64,000 nucleotides of DNA. Source: Mytilus edulis. Taxonomy: Eukaryota > Mollusca > Bivalvia > Mytilida > Mytilidae. The notes beneath the pieces are model-generated. The model was not told where the DNA came from and did not search any database. It saw only the letters and a program-made list of their open reading frames with translations. The stretch covers positions 89,748,255-89,812,254 of the forward strand of contig NC_092346.1 in the NCBI RefSeq assembly GCF_963676685.1. The letters run 5' to 3'. How positions within the stretch are numbered: position 1 is the stretch's first letter; each line of letters begins with the position of its first letter. Shown piece after piece: positions 34,681 through 45,455 of this stretch. The position numbers were made by a program, and so were the translations under genes.

Positions 34681-36537
34681 TCAGGGTAGCCTAAAAATTG
34701 GTGCAGACATTAAAGTCATTTGGAGTTTCTCAAAAGCTTCATTACATTCATTGGTCCAATCAAAAGTACAATTTTTCTCTGTTAATTTATGAAGTGGTCT
34801 TGCAATTTCAGCAAAACTTTTAATAAATTTGCGGTAATACGAACATGTTCCTAGAAAACTTCGAACATCTGTCATTGATTTTGGCAATGGCCATGTTTTT
34901 ACACTAGCAATTTTATCAGGGTCTGTTGCTATACCCTCACTTGAGACAATATGTCCAAGGAAAGAAACTTGTTTCTGAAACAAACTACATTTTTTAGGTG
35001 AGACTTTTAGTCCTTGTAGTGCTATTCTATCTAATACATCACTTAGTCTTGATAAATGAGATTCAAATGAATCTGAAAACACTATTATATCATCAATATA
35101 AATCAGACATGTCTGCCAATTAAGGCCAGCCAAAGTATACTCCATTAGGCGTTGAAAAGTGGCAACCCCATTACACAGACCCATAGGCATTACGTTAAAA
35201 TGAAATAGCCCTTTTGTGCTGGTAAAAGCTGTTTTCTCCTTATCATTTTCGTCCATCTCAACTTGCCAATATCCACTTGAAAGATCAAGTACACTCAGCC
35301 ATTTAGAACCTCTCAGAGCATCCAGAGAGTCGTCTATGCGGCATAAAGGGTACGAGTCCTTAATTGTAAGGCTATTTATGGGTCTAAAATCTATACAAAT
35401 TCTCGTGGAGCCATCTTTCTTAGTCACAGGCACTATACAAGATGCCCAGGGACTTTTTGAAGGCTCAATTATTTTACCGTCCAAAAGACGTTGAATTTCT
35501 TTATCGACTTCATCCCTTTTTGTTAGAGGTAAACGCCTAGGGGGTTGCTTAACTGGTTTGGCATTACCAGTGTCAATTTTATGTTTAATGGCAGTAGCCC
35601 TTCCTAAATCATCTTTATTTTTAGAAAATGTTTGAATGTGTCTTTTTAAAAGAGACTCTAACTGATCAATTTGACCCTCATTCAAAAGTTCACTGCTCCT
35701 TAATTTCAAATCTTGCAAAAGACTAGGTAATTCATTTACTTCGTCACATGATGATGAACTCAACCGCTTGAGTTTTTCTGACCTTTGTTCATTGAAAACT
35801 GAACCTGTGTCAATAAGTTCACATGTGGCAACATGTGTGAAAGGCTGCATTATTTGTTCATATTTACTTAAGTTAACCATTCGTATAGGTACTTGACCAC
35901 AACTGGGGTCCACTAGTGCTTTAGCAACTAGTAAAGTATCAGTATGTTTTGATGGTATTGGTTCAACTATAGCATTCATTATACTACTAGAATCACCTTC
36001 AACAATTCCTGATATGATAACTTCTGTATTGGGTGGAATAGTGAGTTTGTCACTAAGTTTTATTTTAAAAGTTGAACTCATTTGACTCTCTTTTATACAA
36101 TCTATTTTTGAGTCCTTCAATAATAGTACACCCTTGCCCATGTCTATGGTACAGTTATTTTTATGTAAAAAATCGTAACCAGTTACTGCTGGCACGTCAA
36201 TCTCTGCAACAGTAAATTTTTGAATAATGGTATAATTTCCTATTGTAATAGGTAAATCTACATGACCCATTGTATTTACAAAACTACCATCGGCCAAACA
36301 AAGCCGCTGGTTATTTCTTTGAATTTCCGGTTTAAACTCATTTGAAAGTTTTTCAAACTTTCTAGGGTGTATTACACAAATTGTGGACCCTGTATCAATT
36401 AAACAATTAACAACAACATCAACAATAAAACATTTAACAAACAAACTGTCTTGTTTATTTGACTTAATTAAACTAATGGACCTCGAGTCCCCTTCTTCAA
36501 CTGCTGGTGAACGGTCCTTATCCCCAGCATTTACCAG
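34681..36537 (-). CDS. Pol, upstream part: aspartic protease and reverse transcriptase
   Basis: The frame enters by -1 shift from gag at about 36537 and has no ATG near its start. The retropepsin DTGST motif lies about 17 codons after position 36444. Reverse transcriptase carries KKDGSTRICIDFRPIN, LDLSSGYWQV, the MPMGLCNG block and the catalytic YIDD. The frame ends at TGA (34681-34683), followed by one extra base, then the RNase H frame. Polymerase motifs are intact. Confidence 0.95.
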   Translation of the reverse strand: MVNAGDKDRSPAVEEGDSRSISLIKSNKQDSLFVKCFIVDVVVNCLIDTGSTICVIHPRKFEKLSNEFKPEIQRNNQRLCLADGSFVNTMGHVDLPITIGNYTIIQKFTVAEIDVPAVTGYDFLHKNNCTIDMGKGVLLLKDSKIDCIKESQMSSTFKIKLSDKLTIPPNTEVIISGIVEGDSSSIMNAIVEPIPSKHTDTLLVAKALVDPSCGQVPIRMVNLSKYEQIMQPFTHVATCELIDTGSVFNEQRSEKLKRLSSSSCDEVNELPSLLQDLKLRSSELLNEGQIDQLESLLKRHIQTFSKNKDDLGRATAIKHKIDTGNAKPVKQPPRRLPLTKRDEVDKEIQRLLDGKIIEPSKSPWASCIVPVTKKDGSTRICIDFRPINSLTIKDSYPLCRIDDSLDALRGSKWLSVLDLSSGYWQVEMDENDKEKTAFTSTKGLFHFNVMPMGLCNGVATFQRLMEYTLAGLNWQTCLIYIDDIIVFSDSFESHLSRLSDVLDRIALQGLKVSPKKCSLFQKQVSFLGHIVSSEGIATDPDKIASVKTWPLPKSMTDVRSFLGTCSYYRKFIKSFAEIARPLHKLTEKNCTFDWTNECNEAFEKLQMTLMSAPIFRLP

Positions 36538-36543
36538 TTTCCC
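36478..36543 (-). promoter_or_regulatory. -1 ribosomal frameshift signal between gag and pol
   Basis: The slippery heptamer G GGA AAC (minus strand, 36543-36537) is in the gag frame, seven bases before the end of the gag stop codon. After a 7-nt spacer, TGCTGG (36529-36524) can pair with CCAGCA (36507-36502). The loop GGACC (36517-36513) can pair with GGTCC (36482-36478), giving an H-type pseudoknot. Pol is in the -1 frame exactly as required. Confidence 0.8.
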
Positions 36544-38060
36544 TGTCTTTGAAAACTGTTATTTGTATTGTTAGATTGTGAATTTTGATTATTAAAATTT
36601 GGAACAAATTTGTTACTTTTGACACAATTGTGTCTTTTGTCCCATTCAAATTTTCTGCATTCTTTCTTAATGTGACCCTTATTCCCACAATAAAAACACG
36701 TCATCCTACTAAAATTTTGACCCTCTTTATTTGTCAATTTCTCCATTTGTTCACTTATCTTTGCCAAGCGAGTAACTACATCATATTCGGCAGAATCATC
36801 ATTTTCGGACAACATGCGTGTTGCCGGTTTGACATTATTTAATCTCTTTTGATCAACAGTGAAAGCTTCATATTCAAGACCAAACCTTACACAATCATCA
36901 ATTGTTTTTGGTTCTCTTTGAAATATTGATAATTGTATTTTTGGATCATTAATTGCACGAACAAAACAGTCTTTGGCTAGTTGATCCCTTATTTCAATAG
37001 GTGCAGTCGGATAAGCTTGTCTAGTTACCCTACGAATTTCTTGTGCCATTTCTGGCAAAGTTTGACTAGGTTTTCTATAAATAGAATTCATTTGTACTTT
37101 GTACATATTTACTTGATTTGCAGGCTCAAAACGAGATGTCAAAGCAGATACAAGATAGTCATAATTTAACCTTTTAGCAGGCTCAATATCAGTCACTATT
37201 CCTTGTGCAACTCCACGTAAACTAGTTGCAAGTTCATAAGCTTTCATGCCGTTATCCCACTTATTCACAGTAGATATTAGTTCAAATTGAACTAAAAAGT
37301 CTTGCCAACTACCTGTTCCGTCAAACGTAATTGTTTTCTTATTTTTGAAATGAACTGAAGGTTCATTTATTTGAGGTACACAATTATTGACTGTGTTATC
37401 ATTTATATTAAAAGTTGGATAGGAGTTCTCACTATAATTTCCATTCCCTGCTACTGCATTAGTAGCCCTTCTTACAGGAGGAGTCATGGTGTCTACACAC
37501 CCGTTTCTGTCCACTCGGACAGTACTGCACCCCTCATCAGTTATGTTGTGAGGTGCCTGCCATAGAGAGTTAGTGCTGGGCCCATAGCACTGGTCACTAC
37601 TTAGACCGCGGAGATCTGCCTGTTGCCGCCTCCTGTCATTTAGGAGACCAGGGAAAACCTTATTACGAAAACTATCTCCCCCTCCATAGGATTCCCGTGA
37701 TTTGCGACACTCGTCGCCTGAATGACTCTCCAATAAACCCATTAACATGCTTTCCCTCTCCCTTATTTCATTTAACTCTTGTTTAAGTTTAGGTACATCT
37801 ATATTTTCTGTTGAAGTCTGCATAGACTTTTCAGTAGCTCCCGCTTGAGCTTGTGGACTAGTGAATTCATCATGCTTTTCCCTATTTACCCGCATTGGAA
37901 CCTCCCCTGATGGTGTCAAATCAATAAGACTCCTGTTCATATCTGAGTCCAGGTTCACGGACATTGCGGGGAGCCGTGATCGAACCCCAAACGGACTTGC
38001 ACTATTTTCCTCTTCTTCAATAACAACAAAACTGGGTTGTCTGATATTTGTTTTTGACAT
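36531..38060 (-). CDS. Gag polyprotein
   Basis: 509 codons, starting at the ATG nearest the primer-binding site. The N-terminal third is Ser/Pro-rich with a short predicted coiled coil (LKQELNEIRERE). The central part holds a Gag/retrotrans_gag-like region (GSWQDFLVQFELIS, then AYELATSLRGVAQG). A CCHC zinc knuckle follows at 455-468 (C455, C458, H463, C468) and an Asn/Gln-rich tail. It packages element RNA. Its stop overlaps the frameshift signal. Confidence 0.93.
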   Translation of the reverse strand: MSKTNIRQPSFVVIEEEENSASPFGVRSRLPAMSVNLDSDMNRSLIDLTPSGEVPMRVNREKHDEFTSPQAQAGATEKSMQTSTENIDVPKLKQELNEIRERESMLMGLLESHSGDECRKSRESYGGGDSFRNKVFPGLLNDRRRQQADLRGLSSDQCYGPSTNSLWQAPHNITDEGCSTVRVDRNGCVDTMTPPVRRATNAVAGNGNYSENSYPTFNINDNTVNNCVPQINEPSVHFKNKKTITFDGTGSWQDFLVQFELISTVNKWDNGMKAYELATSLRGVAQGIVTDIEPAKRLNYDYLVSALTSRFEPANQVNMYKVQMNSIYRKPSQTLPEMAQEIRRVTRQAYPTAPIEIRDQLAKDCFVRAINDPKIQLSIFQREPKTIDDCVRFGLEYEAFTVDQKRLNNVKPATRMLSENDDSAEYDVVTRLAKISEQMEKLTNKEGQNFSRMTCFYCGNKGHIKKECRKFEWDKRHNCVKSNKFVPNFNNQNSQSNNTNNSFQRQGNW

Positions 38061-38153
38061 ATTTATTTATTAAACGGAATTAATTATATTTATTTAAATA
38101 TTTATAGGAATTTCACTTCAGCTTAGTTCGTAGAGCCCCTTAGAATTTGGGAC

Positions 38154-38171
38154 TCCCCACATTGGCCACCA
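38154..38171 (-). other. Primer-binding site
   Basis: Two bases inside the 5' LTR the minus strand reads TGGTGGCCAATGTGGGGA. It matches the remembered tRNA-Lys(CTT) 3'-end complement at 14 of 18 positions. The primer tRNA is therefore uncertain. Confidence 0.65.
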
Positions 38172-38173
38172 AA

Positions 38174-39656
38174 TGTAACGTTTTCGCTCGGTGTTGCTAT
38201 AGCGTTTTCGTTACCCTGAAGTGAAACTCTGACCCACTGACAAAACTAGACAATTAGCCAGACAAACTAATTCTCCACAATAAATACTGTTTCAAATGAC
38301 TGCTCCCTTGGGTTAACTCAACCCTGTAATCCAATAGGTATATTTAAAGATGCGTTGTTTCAGAAGACAGAAATAAATAATTCGTTTCAAGTTAATGATT
38401 TAATGAAGTGTTACTATGATCAGTTATATATATATGTCATTCAAACAATTTCAATATTGTATATCTTTTTACATTAGATCAACACAATAAATAACACTTA
38501 AATAGTATGCAAGCTAGTGAGTACTCTGGTCAAGTTCTATATACACATGTATTAAATAAACAATCTTATTAACAAATAATTATAGAAATCTCTATAATTA
38601 TATAAGTGATGCCGACTTCTCAAATGTATAAGTTGCGACTCCGGGTTTTACTGTACTTTTTGTGAATATTCGAATTCTATATATGTAAAGAATCGTTAAT
38701 AATTGCAGTTTCTATACTGTTGGTATATCGAGTAAATAATACAAGAATAACTTTAACTGTTACTTTCTCTGAAGAAAAACTCTATTGACGTCTTATTAAA
38801 AGCGACCTTAAGACTCGAGACCGCGTCGGTGAGTCTCTGTATAAAATATGGAATATTTTATATTTTCTGACTTTTCTGTACTTTTCAGTATATAACTTTT
38901 TGTACGTCTAATGATCTCTAATCTCTAGAGTCCCTTATAATATAAATTTATAAAGCTATGTTTTACATAAAGTAAAACTCTGACAAAATATTTCCTAACC
39001 TTTTAAAGTGCAAGACTCAAATTGTAAGTTACAGTGCAGAAAGGATTTATTATTAGGCTTGTGATTGTAAGCAACCTTTTGCCACGGTAGTCCGATCACG
39101 ACTAACGCGTTCAATGGTAGTGCAGTATATATACAACAAAAAAGACTTGAAAGACTTCATATTGACGTCAAAAGCGACTCGAAAGACTCTATTTCAACGT
39201 AATATTGCCGTTCACGACAGTGCACTTTGACGGTTTACGGTAAAGCGACTCAAGTAAACATGGCGGACATTACAAGGAAAAAGAGAGACTCTGAGTCTCT
39301 AGAAACTTGACCAGGTTAACTAATTCACTCAATATAAATATATATAGAGATTAAAACAACATAATACAATCATCAACAAATATATAAAGGTAGGTCCAGT
39401 ATAAGAAAATTCTGTATTTACACTGTACAAAAATAAATAGAAAGGCGACTCAGTTTCAGGGAGGACTTGACGTTATATTTATCTTTGCTCAAGTTACTGT
39501 TCATAATAAATATCCAAGATAACTTATTCTAATAAAAAGAAACATATTAAAAAATTTATAAGTATCCAATACGGTTAAACAGAGATTTAATCTGATAAAA
39601 AGTGAAAAGGGGGAGGGGACTCAAACTGTTGAACAACGAGGCCGAAATCCGTTACA
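38174..39656 (-). repeat. 5' LTR of the Gypsy element
   Basis: 1483 bp, TGTAACG to CCGTTACA, carrying the element's own promoter region. Includes CRE TGACGTCA at 39163-39170 and several GCGACTC motifs. On the opposite strand ACATGGCGGACATTACAAGG resembles a YY1-type site. Confidence 0.97.
39163..39170. promoter_or_regulatory. Consensus CRE in the 5' LTR
   Basis: Perfect palindromic TGACGTCA, the CREB/ATF binding consensus, followed at once by AAAGCGACTC. An identical copy is in the other LTR at 30575-30582. Confidence 0.5.
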
Positions 39657-39660
39657 ATAT

Positions 39661-41629
39661 TAACAATAACAAGGTACACATATGTCGGCGTATGAATACA
39701 CAACGTCAGAGTGGGCGTGTCGTCTTCAAAATTGACAACATTGAAAATAAAACTAATAATTTTAACCAATCAGAAGACAGTAAATACACCAAATTTATTT
39801 ATTCATGTATATATCCCAAGTTTTTGTCTTTTAAGACTTTGTGGTATTTCGATATGATTGTTATATCTGTAAGTACAACTGACTAGTTTCGCTTTTAATA
39901 TCTTTTATGTCATACTTTTAGAAAATGAAATCTGCCCATTTTGAGTATAGACCTTTAACCTTTTACAAAATATAAATAAAAGCGTCTTTGCATATAAAAA
40001 AAAAATCAGAAAATAAAAATAAGTGTTTCCAGACGTAACTCTTTAAGAGATCAGTTACAGTGTAAATCATTCCACTCGGCAGCATTTGAATGAAATAGAT
40101 ACAACTAACATTATTTTATAGAATCATTTTATATAGACCATATATGCATGTACGCACTAAATTCCAATATTTCCCTTTCGATTGACTACTTCGTTTTTTG
40201 TAATAAAATTATAGAGTCTACAATGGGAAAGTCGATATCCTGTTGAGATATTAAAGCACTTTTTGCATACACAATACGTATTTATTGTCTCTTTGAAAGT
40301 ATGGCCATCATTAAGGGGCATGTTGTATAGGCAAAGAAGGTCGCACATGCTTTTAGATCTAATTTACATTTCCGTCTCTCAGATTAAAATTGCAATTTCT
40401 TTAATTCTTTAACTGCACTACTAGTATATTGAAAACAGTTACTTTTTTTTTCTGTTGTGTCATTTATTTCCTCCATTGCCGTAGTTTCAATGGGTCAGAT
40501 TTACATTGACATTGTAACTTAAGATAAACATGCATGTGAAATGTATTGACAGGCATACGTACGTGTTTATATGTATTTGTTTGGTGTTTTAACTAATGAG
40601 TGCCTCTTCTCTTGCAGACCAACATATAAATAAAAAAACAAATATACATTTCCTATTCCCCGGGCAACTAATGGGTATACATTTCAATCAAGTTCAGACA
40701 ACTGACACGGCAACCATCAAGAACACAACATTTCTTAAAATTTCCGTACCTCAATTAAAAAGGTTTTTTAAAGGGCCATTAGGTATCAAATTTGAATTCT
40801 GTAATGACTCAAATTCTGATTATTTGATTTATATACATTAATCATCGCGGTGACCCCCGAAGACTGCCAACGGTCACATAACCCGATATAAATATTAATA
40901 TAGATATAAATGTAAATAGATAGGGAACACGTGCGATTGGATTTTTCTAGGTCTGTGTTATTTTGCAGTCGATAATATAGGCATATTTATATGAATTGCG
41001 TTCCTCGTTCGGTTATCAGTCAAAAGCGCAAGGGATGTGTACAAAAGTCTCTGCGGCAACATAACACCGGTATGCCCTCTCAAGGTAACATCCGATGTCA
41101 AAATGATAGATTGCTTTCGTTGTAGAACTATAATTCATTATAAATTTCACACATTTAAAGACTGAATTTTAAAAACAAATTATATTTTACTAAGGTTATA
41201 ACATGTTATTAGTTTGAGTAAGATTTGAGACTGCAAAATTTTAAATGATTTAATGCAGTTATTTGTCTTCATCTAAAAATAAATTCAATTTTACGTGTAT
41301 TATGTTGAATGAGGTATCTAAAACTCAATGATTTTTTCTATGATTAACGTGTTTACAGAAAATGTCAATGGATCTGTATTTATCTTCATAAAGGCGCACC
41401 TACACGCTATTGACACGTTAGCATGAAAGAACTATCGAACTCACGTCGAGACCAGAAGTCATAATCAGTGAAAATGAATCATACTGATGCACGGAGTGTT
41501 TATGAAAATATTTACGTGATCATGGCGGTGCCTAAACACTTGAAACTTGGAACTTATCTGATCATTCCTGGACAACTACCAGAAGACTGAAACGACCAAA
41601 TGCTTTTCCGCATTATGGATTCATTATTA
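39661..41629. other. AT-rich intergenic sequence, nothing recognised
   Basis: Short frames only (for example 40596-40841 plus), without known domains or splice-linked partners. Confidence 0.4.
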
Positions 41630-41830
41630 TTCGCCGGATACTAATTTTCGTGAATTTCGTAGGTAAAGGGGAACCACGAATTTTAATGATCAACGAATTT
41701 AAGATTTTTATAGGAATGTATGCAGAATCTTTTTAACCATGAAATCAAATATCCACGAAAATGCAAGTTTTCCTCAATCCACGAGAATTGGTACCCATGA
41801 AACTAAATGAATCCGCAGTACTTTGCGACA
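41630..41830. repeat. Dispersed repeat with repeated 'CCACGAA/ACGAATTT' motifs
   Basis: Alternating direct and inverted CACGAATTT, CAACGAATTT and TATCCACGAAAATG blocks, typical of a common bivalve interspersed repeat (recalled). Boundaries are approximate. Confidence 0.35.
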
Positions 41831-42039
41831 AGATCAAGTTAATTTATTCATTGTACAATCCAAATATTGGATGCTACCAAGACAAACAGGACAATATTTA
41901 CAAAATGCACAGTTCAAAATCAACAAACAGTCATATAATATACGTATATCATATATTTAGATATTTTGAAGGAGGTATTTTAATACTTTAGAAATATCAA
42001 AATAATAAGTACAATATTCTTAACGAGATAGTTATAAAA

Positions 42040-42333
42040 CAAGAATGTGTCCATAGTACACGGATGCCCCACTCGCACTATCATTTTACATGTTCAATGG
42101 ACCGTGAAATTGGGGTCAATACTTTAATTTGACCTTAATATTAGAAAGACCATATCATGGGGAACATGTGTACTAAGTTTCAAGTTGATTGGACTTCAAC
42201 TTCATCAAAAACTACCTTGACCAAAAACTTTAACCTGAAGCGGGACGAACGGACGCACGGACGAACGAACGGACGAATGAACGGACACATATACCAGAAA
42301 ACTTAATGCCCCTCTACTATCGTAGGCATAAAA
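42040..42333 (+). repeat. Dispersed 'AAGAATGTGTCC' repeat, full copy
   Basis: Starts AACAAGAATGTGTCCATAGT and carries the CATATCATGGGGAACATGTG body. It ends with an expanded run of GGACGAACGGACG-type repeats, then a short AT tail. Confidence 0.85.
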
Positions 42334-44099
42334 AGAATAGTAAAATATACATAAATATGGTAGATTGTGTTCATTAGGATTTCTAGTTTGTATGACTGTT
42401 ATATAGACCTAGTAATGAAAAATAAAACCCAAGCATACTGAAATTACAACACGCGAAGTGTTCCTCAGATGCAAATACTTATATAGATACAAGATAAGCT
42501 AAAAGAACTAATTTTGAACTTGACAATTCTAAGCTATGTAACTGAATTATATAACAAAATGTCAAGAAAATTGTTTCAAAACTCATTATATCAAAACAAA
42601 GAATAGATTCTGTATTCTTTCTTTGGAGAAAATGAGTTTAAATTTAATCTGTTCAAACAATTTCCTCAACTCATTTGAAATGTGACTTTTGTCTTTATTA
42701 TCTTATAACCAAATCAATGAAAGCAATAGCTACATTTTGTAGTGATCGTCTTCTCGTTGTCAGCTGGGAAAAACATTTCATATTAAACATTTAAAGTTCA
42801 ATACGTTTAACAGCAACATTGAGATTTATAATCCGCAACAGAAATGATAGTACTACCGGCTTAATTACTCTTTATGGTGACAAATCTCACAACGATGTTA
42901 ATTCTTCTAAGATCTTAATTTAATTGCCGTGTACGATGCATTCGAGAAAGATAAGATTATATTACTTCTGTTCAAACTGTTTTTGTAAAAAATGTTGCGC
43001 AAATTTAAAATTCAATTTGTCATAGAATAAGCGACATGATAAAACGGGAAATAAGTAGAATACGAAAGAAAACATTACCATGATTACACTTGAAAGATAT
43101 TGAGATCATTAATAAATTCTCAATTCAATTGAAAAGAAATCACACCAACTTCTATTAAATTTCCACAAAATCTAGGCTAAATACACAGTCTAAACTATGA
43201 AAGTACAATATCGGAACCACCTTGAAGTCGTATGAAACGAGTTCGTAGAAATTATAATGTTATCGAAATTATTGAACCAATTCATGCAAATATATATACC
43301 AGCTTAAATCAAATTTAATGTTTGGTATTGCTATACATTTTCACTTCTGTTCTCGAACTATTTATCAACAACAAAATTATTTGTTTTGTAAAAAAAAATC
43401 CGTTCTCCATTATGTATACCTTACAACAAAATAATTTTCATTTACCTATGTACATTTTTCTATTTTTGCGGCATTTCGTTCAAGTTATGGTTGTCTTTAT
43501 GAAATAGTTTAACATCTCACCCCTCATTTTACTGATTTTGTATTTATATTTTGTCATAGATCAAATGTATTCGTTCAGTGTATATTTTGTTTGTGTTAAT
43601 ATGTCTTTTGATTGAGTTAAGTTAGATGAATGGTATACCGCCATCTTGGATTGTACAATCGCAGTAAAAAATCAGTCTAGTTATTTGCTTAAATTGCAAA
43701 TCTCGATTTGCAATTTAATGGTTAGACTGTTTATTTATATAGAGAAAACTTATTAAAATTTATTATATGATTCAAAATATTTAAACAAATATCATTTTTT
43801 TTTAGAATCATTTTTTTCAAATGAGTCATTTAAGAGTCAAGAACTTATGCTGGACTGATGGGGAAATTTTTTATTTTTACTTGTAGCAAGAAACAAGTTC
43901 GGTGACACCATTTTTTTTTTATTAATTTCTCAAAAAATATTTAAATACCTATCTTCGCACAATTTATTTCAAAATTCTATCTCATAGAATTTTTGTATAC
44001 ACCCAAACGTTTTTTTTTATGAACAATCTAACCAAATTTTGGCACTTTTCAACTACTCGTAGCTTGAAAAATAGCACGGTGACCCATAGTAATCTTTAT
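42334..44099. other. AT-rich intergenic sequence
   Basis: No gene seen. 43673-43729 forms a small hairpin (CAGTCTAG...TTAGACTG with perfect AAATTGCAAAT/ATTTGCAATTT arms). About 43195-43320 resembles 52180-52270 (TATGAAACGAGT, then GAACCAATTCATGCAAA). Confidence 0.4.
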
Positions 44100-44490
44100 T
44101 TGAAGTCGTAAAGTAAAGTAAAGTGATCTTTATTTAAAGTCGGGTTGCATATATACATAATAACAAAGAACATGAGCTCTTAAGAGCTCTTTAACCGACT
44201 GATATTAATAAACAAAACATACATGTAATAACATAAGATACACATACAACACAAACATACAGACATCACATATATATATATTAATACATAGATAGCACAT
44301 GCAGAATAAAAGCTAAGCAAGATATATTAAAACAAATGTCTAATATCAGCACATATATAGTAGCACATAGTATTTATATAAGAGTAGCACATGCAAACTT
44401 AAACACTTTAAGCACAAACAAAAGACTGCATGCAGCTATAGCAAAGGTAATGCATTTAAGCAAAAGAAATAAATGGCTAAATAAAAAATA
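44100..44490 (-). repeat. Probable LINE 3' tail
   Basis: On the minus strand it reads through AGAGCTCTTAAGAGCTCATG and CCGACTTTAAATAAAGATCA into ACTTTAC repeats. That is the usual form of a CR1/L2-type 3' end with a short tandem tail. No coding part is present. Confidence 0.4.
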
Positions 44491-44679
44491 AAATAAAATT
44501 TTAGAGTTGTCTCATTGGCAATCATACTTTTTATCATATTTTTTTTAAAAAGCATAGTAAAATCTTCATTTTGGCAAAGTATAAGAAAATTCTATTTAAA
44601 AAAATATATACTTATGATCTACCTTACAGTAAGTCATTTCAATTAATATTTTATGTTGTGTCTTTCTATGTTGTGATGT

Positions 44680-45020
44680 TACACTATTGTTTCAGGTTAG
44701 GATGGAGGGTGATACCTATCAAAACAGTTAAACCCGCCCCATTTGCCGGTTTGCACTTGTCCTAAGTCAGGAACCTGCTGTTCAGTTGTTGTAGTTTGTT
44801 GATGGCGTTCATAAGTGTTTCTCGTTTTTTATATAGATTAGACCGTTGATTTCCCCGTTTGAATGGTTTTACGCTAGTCTTTTTGGTGTCCTTTATAGCT
44901 TGTTGTTCTGTGTGAGCCCATGCTCCGTGTTGAAGACCGTACTGTGACATATAATGGTTTACTTTTACAAATTGTGACTTTGATGGAAAGTTGTCTCATT
45001 GGCACTATACCAGATCTTCT
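44680..45020 (+). repeat. Dispersed mussel-type repeat copy
   Basis: TTTCAGGTTAGGATGGAGGG, CCTAAGTCAGGAACCTGCTG and the 3' end GTTGTCTCATTGGCACTATA follow in order. Same family as 50880-51505 and 61940-62196. Confidence 0.65.
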
Positions 45021-45404
45021 TATATCTATATATACTAAACTGACTAAGTCCGGTATGCACTTTTTTAAACTTTAATATCGAATCTATAATGTATAAGCGA
45101 CAAATAATATTTCATTTGAGTTTGTTGTTGAAGTTTTGCGGATCGTGACATTGATAACTCGTGGTTGATACACAATCATCATAGAGCCTATTGTGCACTT
45201 AGCGTATTGATAGAGTCATGGTATATATATATTTTCTTACTTTTTCATGCGTTCCCATTTGTTAATTTTATTTTAACTTAAAACTTGTAAAATGATTTTA
45301 TGTATTTAATTTGTTCTATGAAGAATCAATTATTACCATTTACAACCCAATCCCGATTAAGTTTTTAAATAAGTTGCGAATATAAGATCATACACCTTAA
45401 GTAA

Positions 45405-45455
45405 ATATTAAAAAAGAAGATGTGGTATGATTGCCAATGAGACAACTCTAAATGT
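45405..45455 (-). repeat. Dispersed repeat terminal fragment
   Basis: GATGTGGTATGATTGCCAAT and GAGACAACTC are the inverse of the family's 3' end. Confidence 0.6.

Larger units (their letters stand above)
29586..39656 (-). mobile_element. Near-complete Ty3/Gypsy LTR retrotransposon with extra zinc-finger ORF
   Basis: A 10,071-bp element transcribed leftward. Order in its own sense: 5' LTR (38174-39656), primer-binding site, gag, protease and reverse transcriptase, RNase H and integrase, accessory ORF, polypurine tract, 3' LTR (29586-31068). The domain order PR-RT-RH-IN and a GPY/F-type integrase tail (NWDGPYFVIE) place it in Ty3/Gypsy. The flanks carry a 4-bp ATAT duplication (29582-29585, 39657-39660). 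The LTRs are equal in length with one difference noticed by eye (near 30961 versus 39549), so insertion is recent. Pol has a single reading-frame break at 34680-34683. There is no recognisable envelope gene. Confidence 0.95.

Noticed and set aside
40596..40841. 81-codon plus frame
   Set aside because: No recognisable domain or upstream exon; composition like surrounding intergenic DNA.
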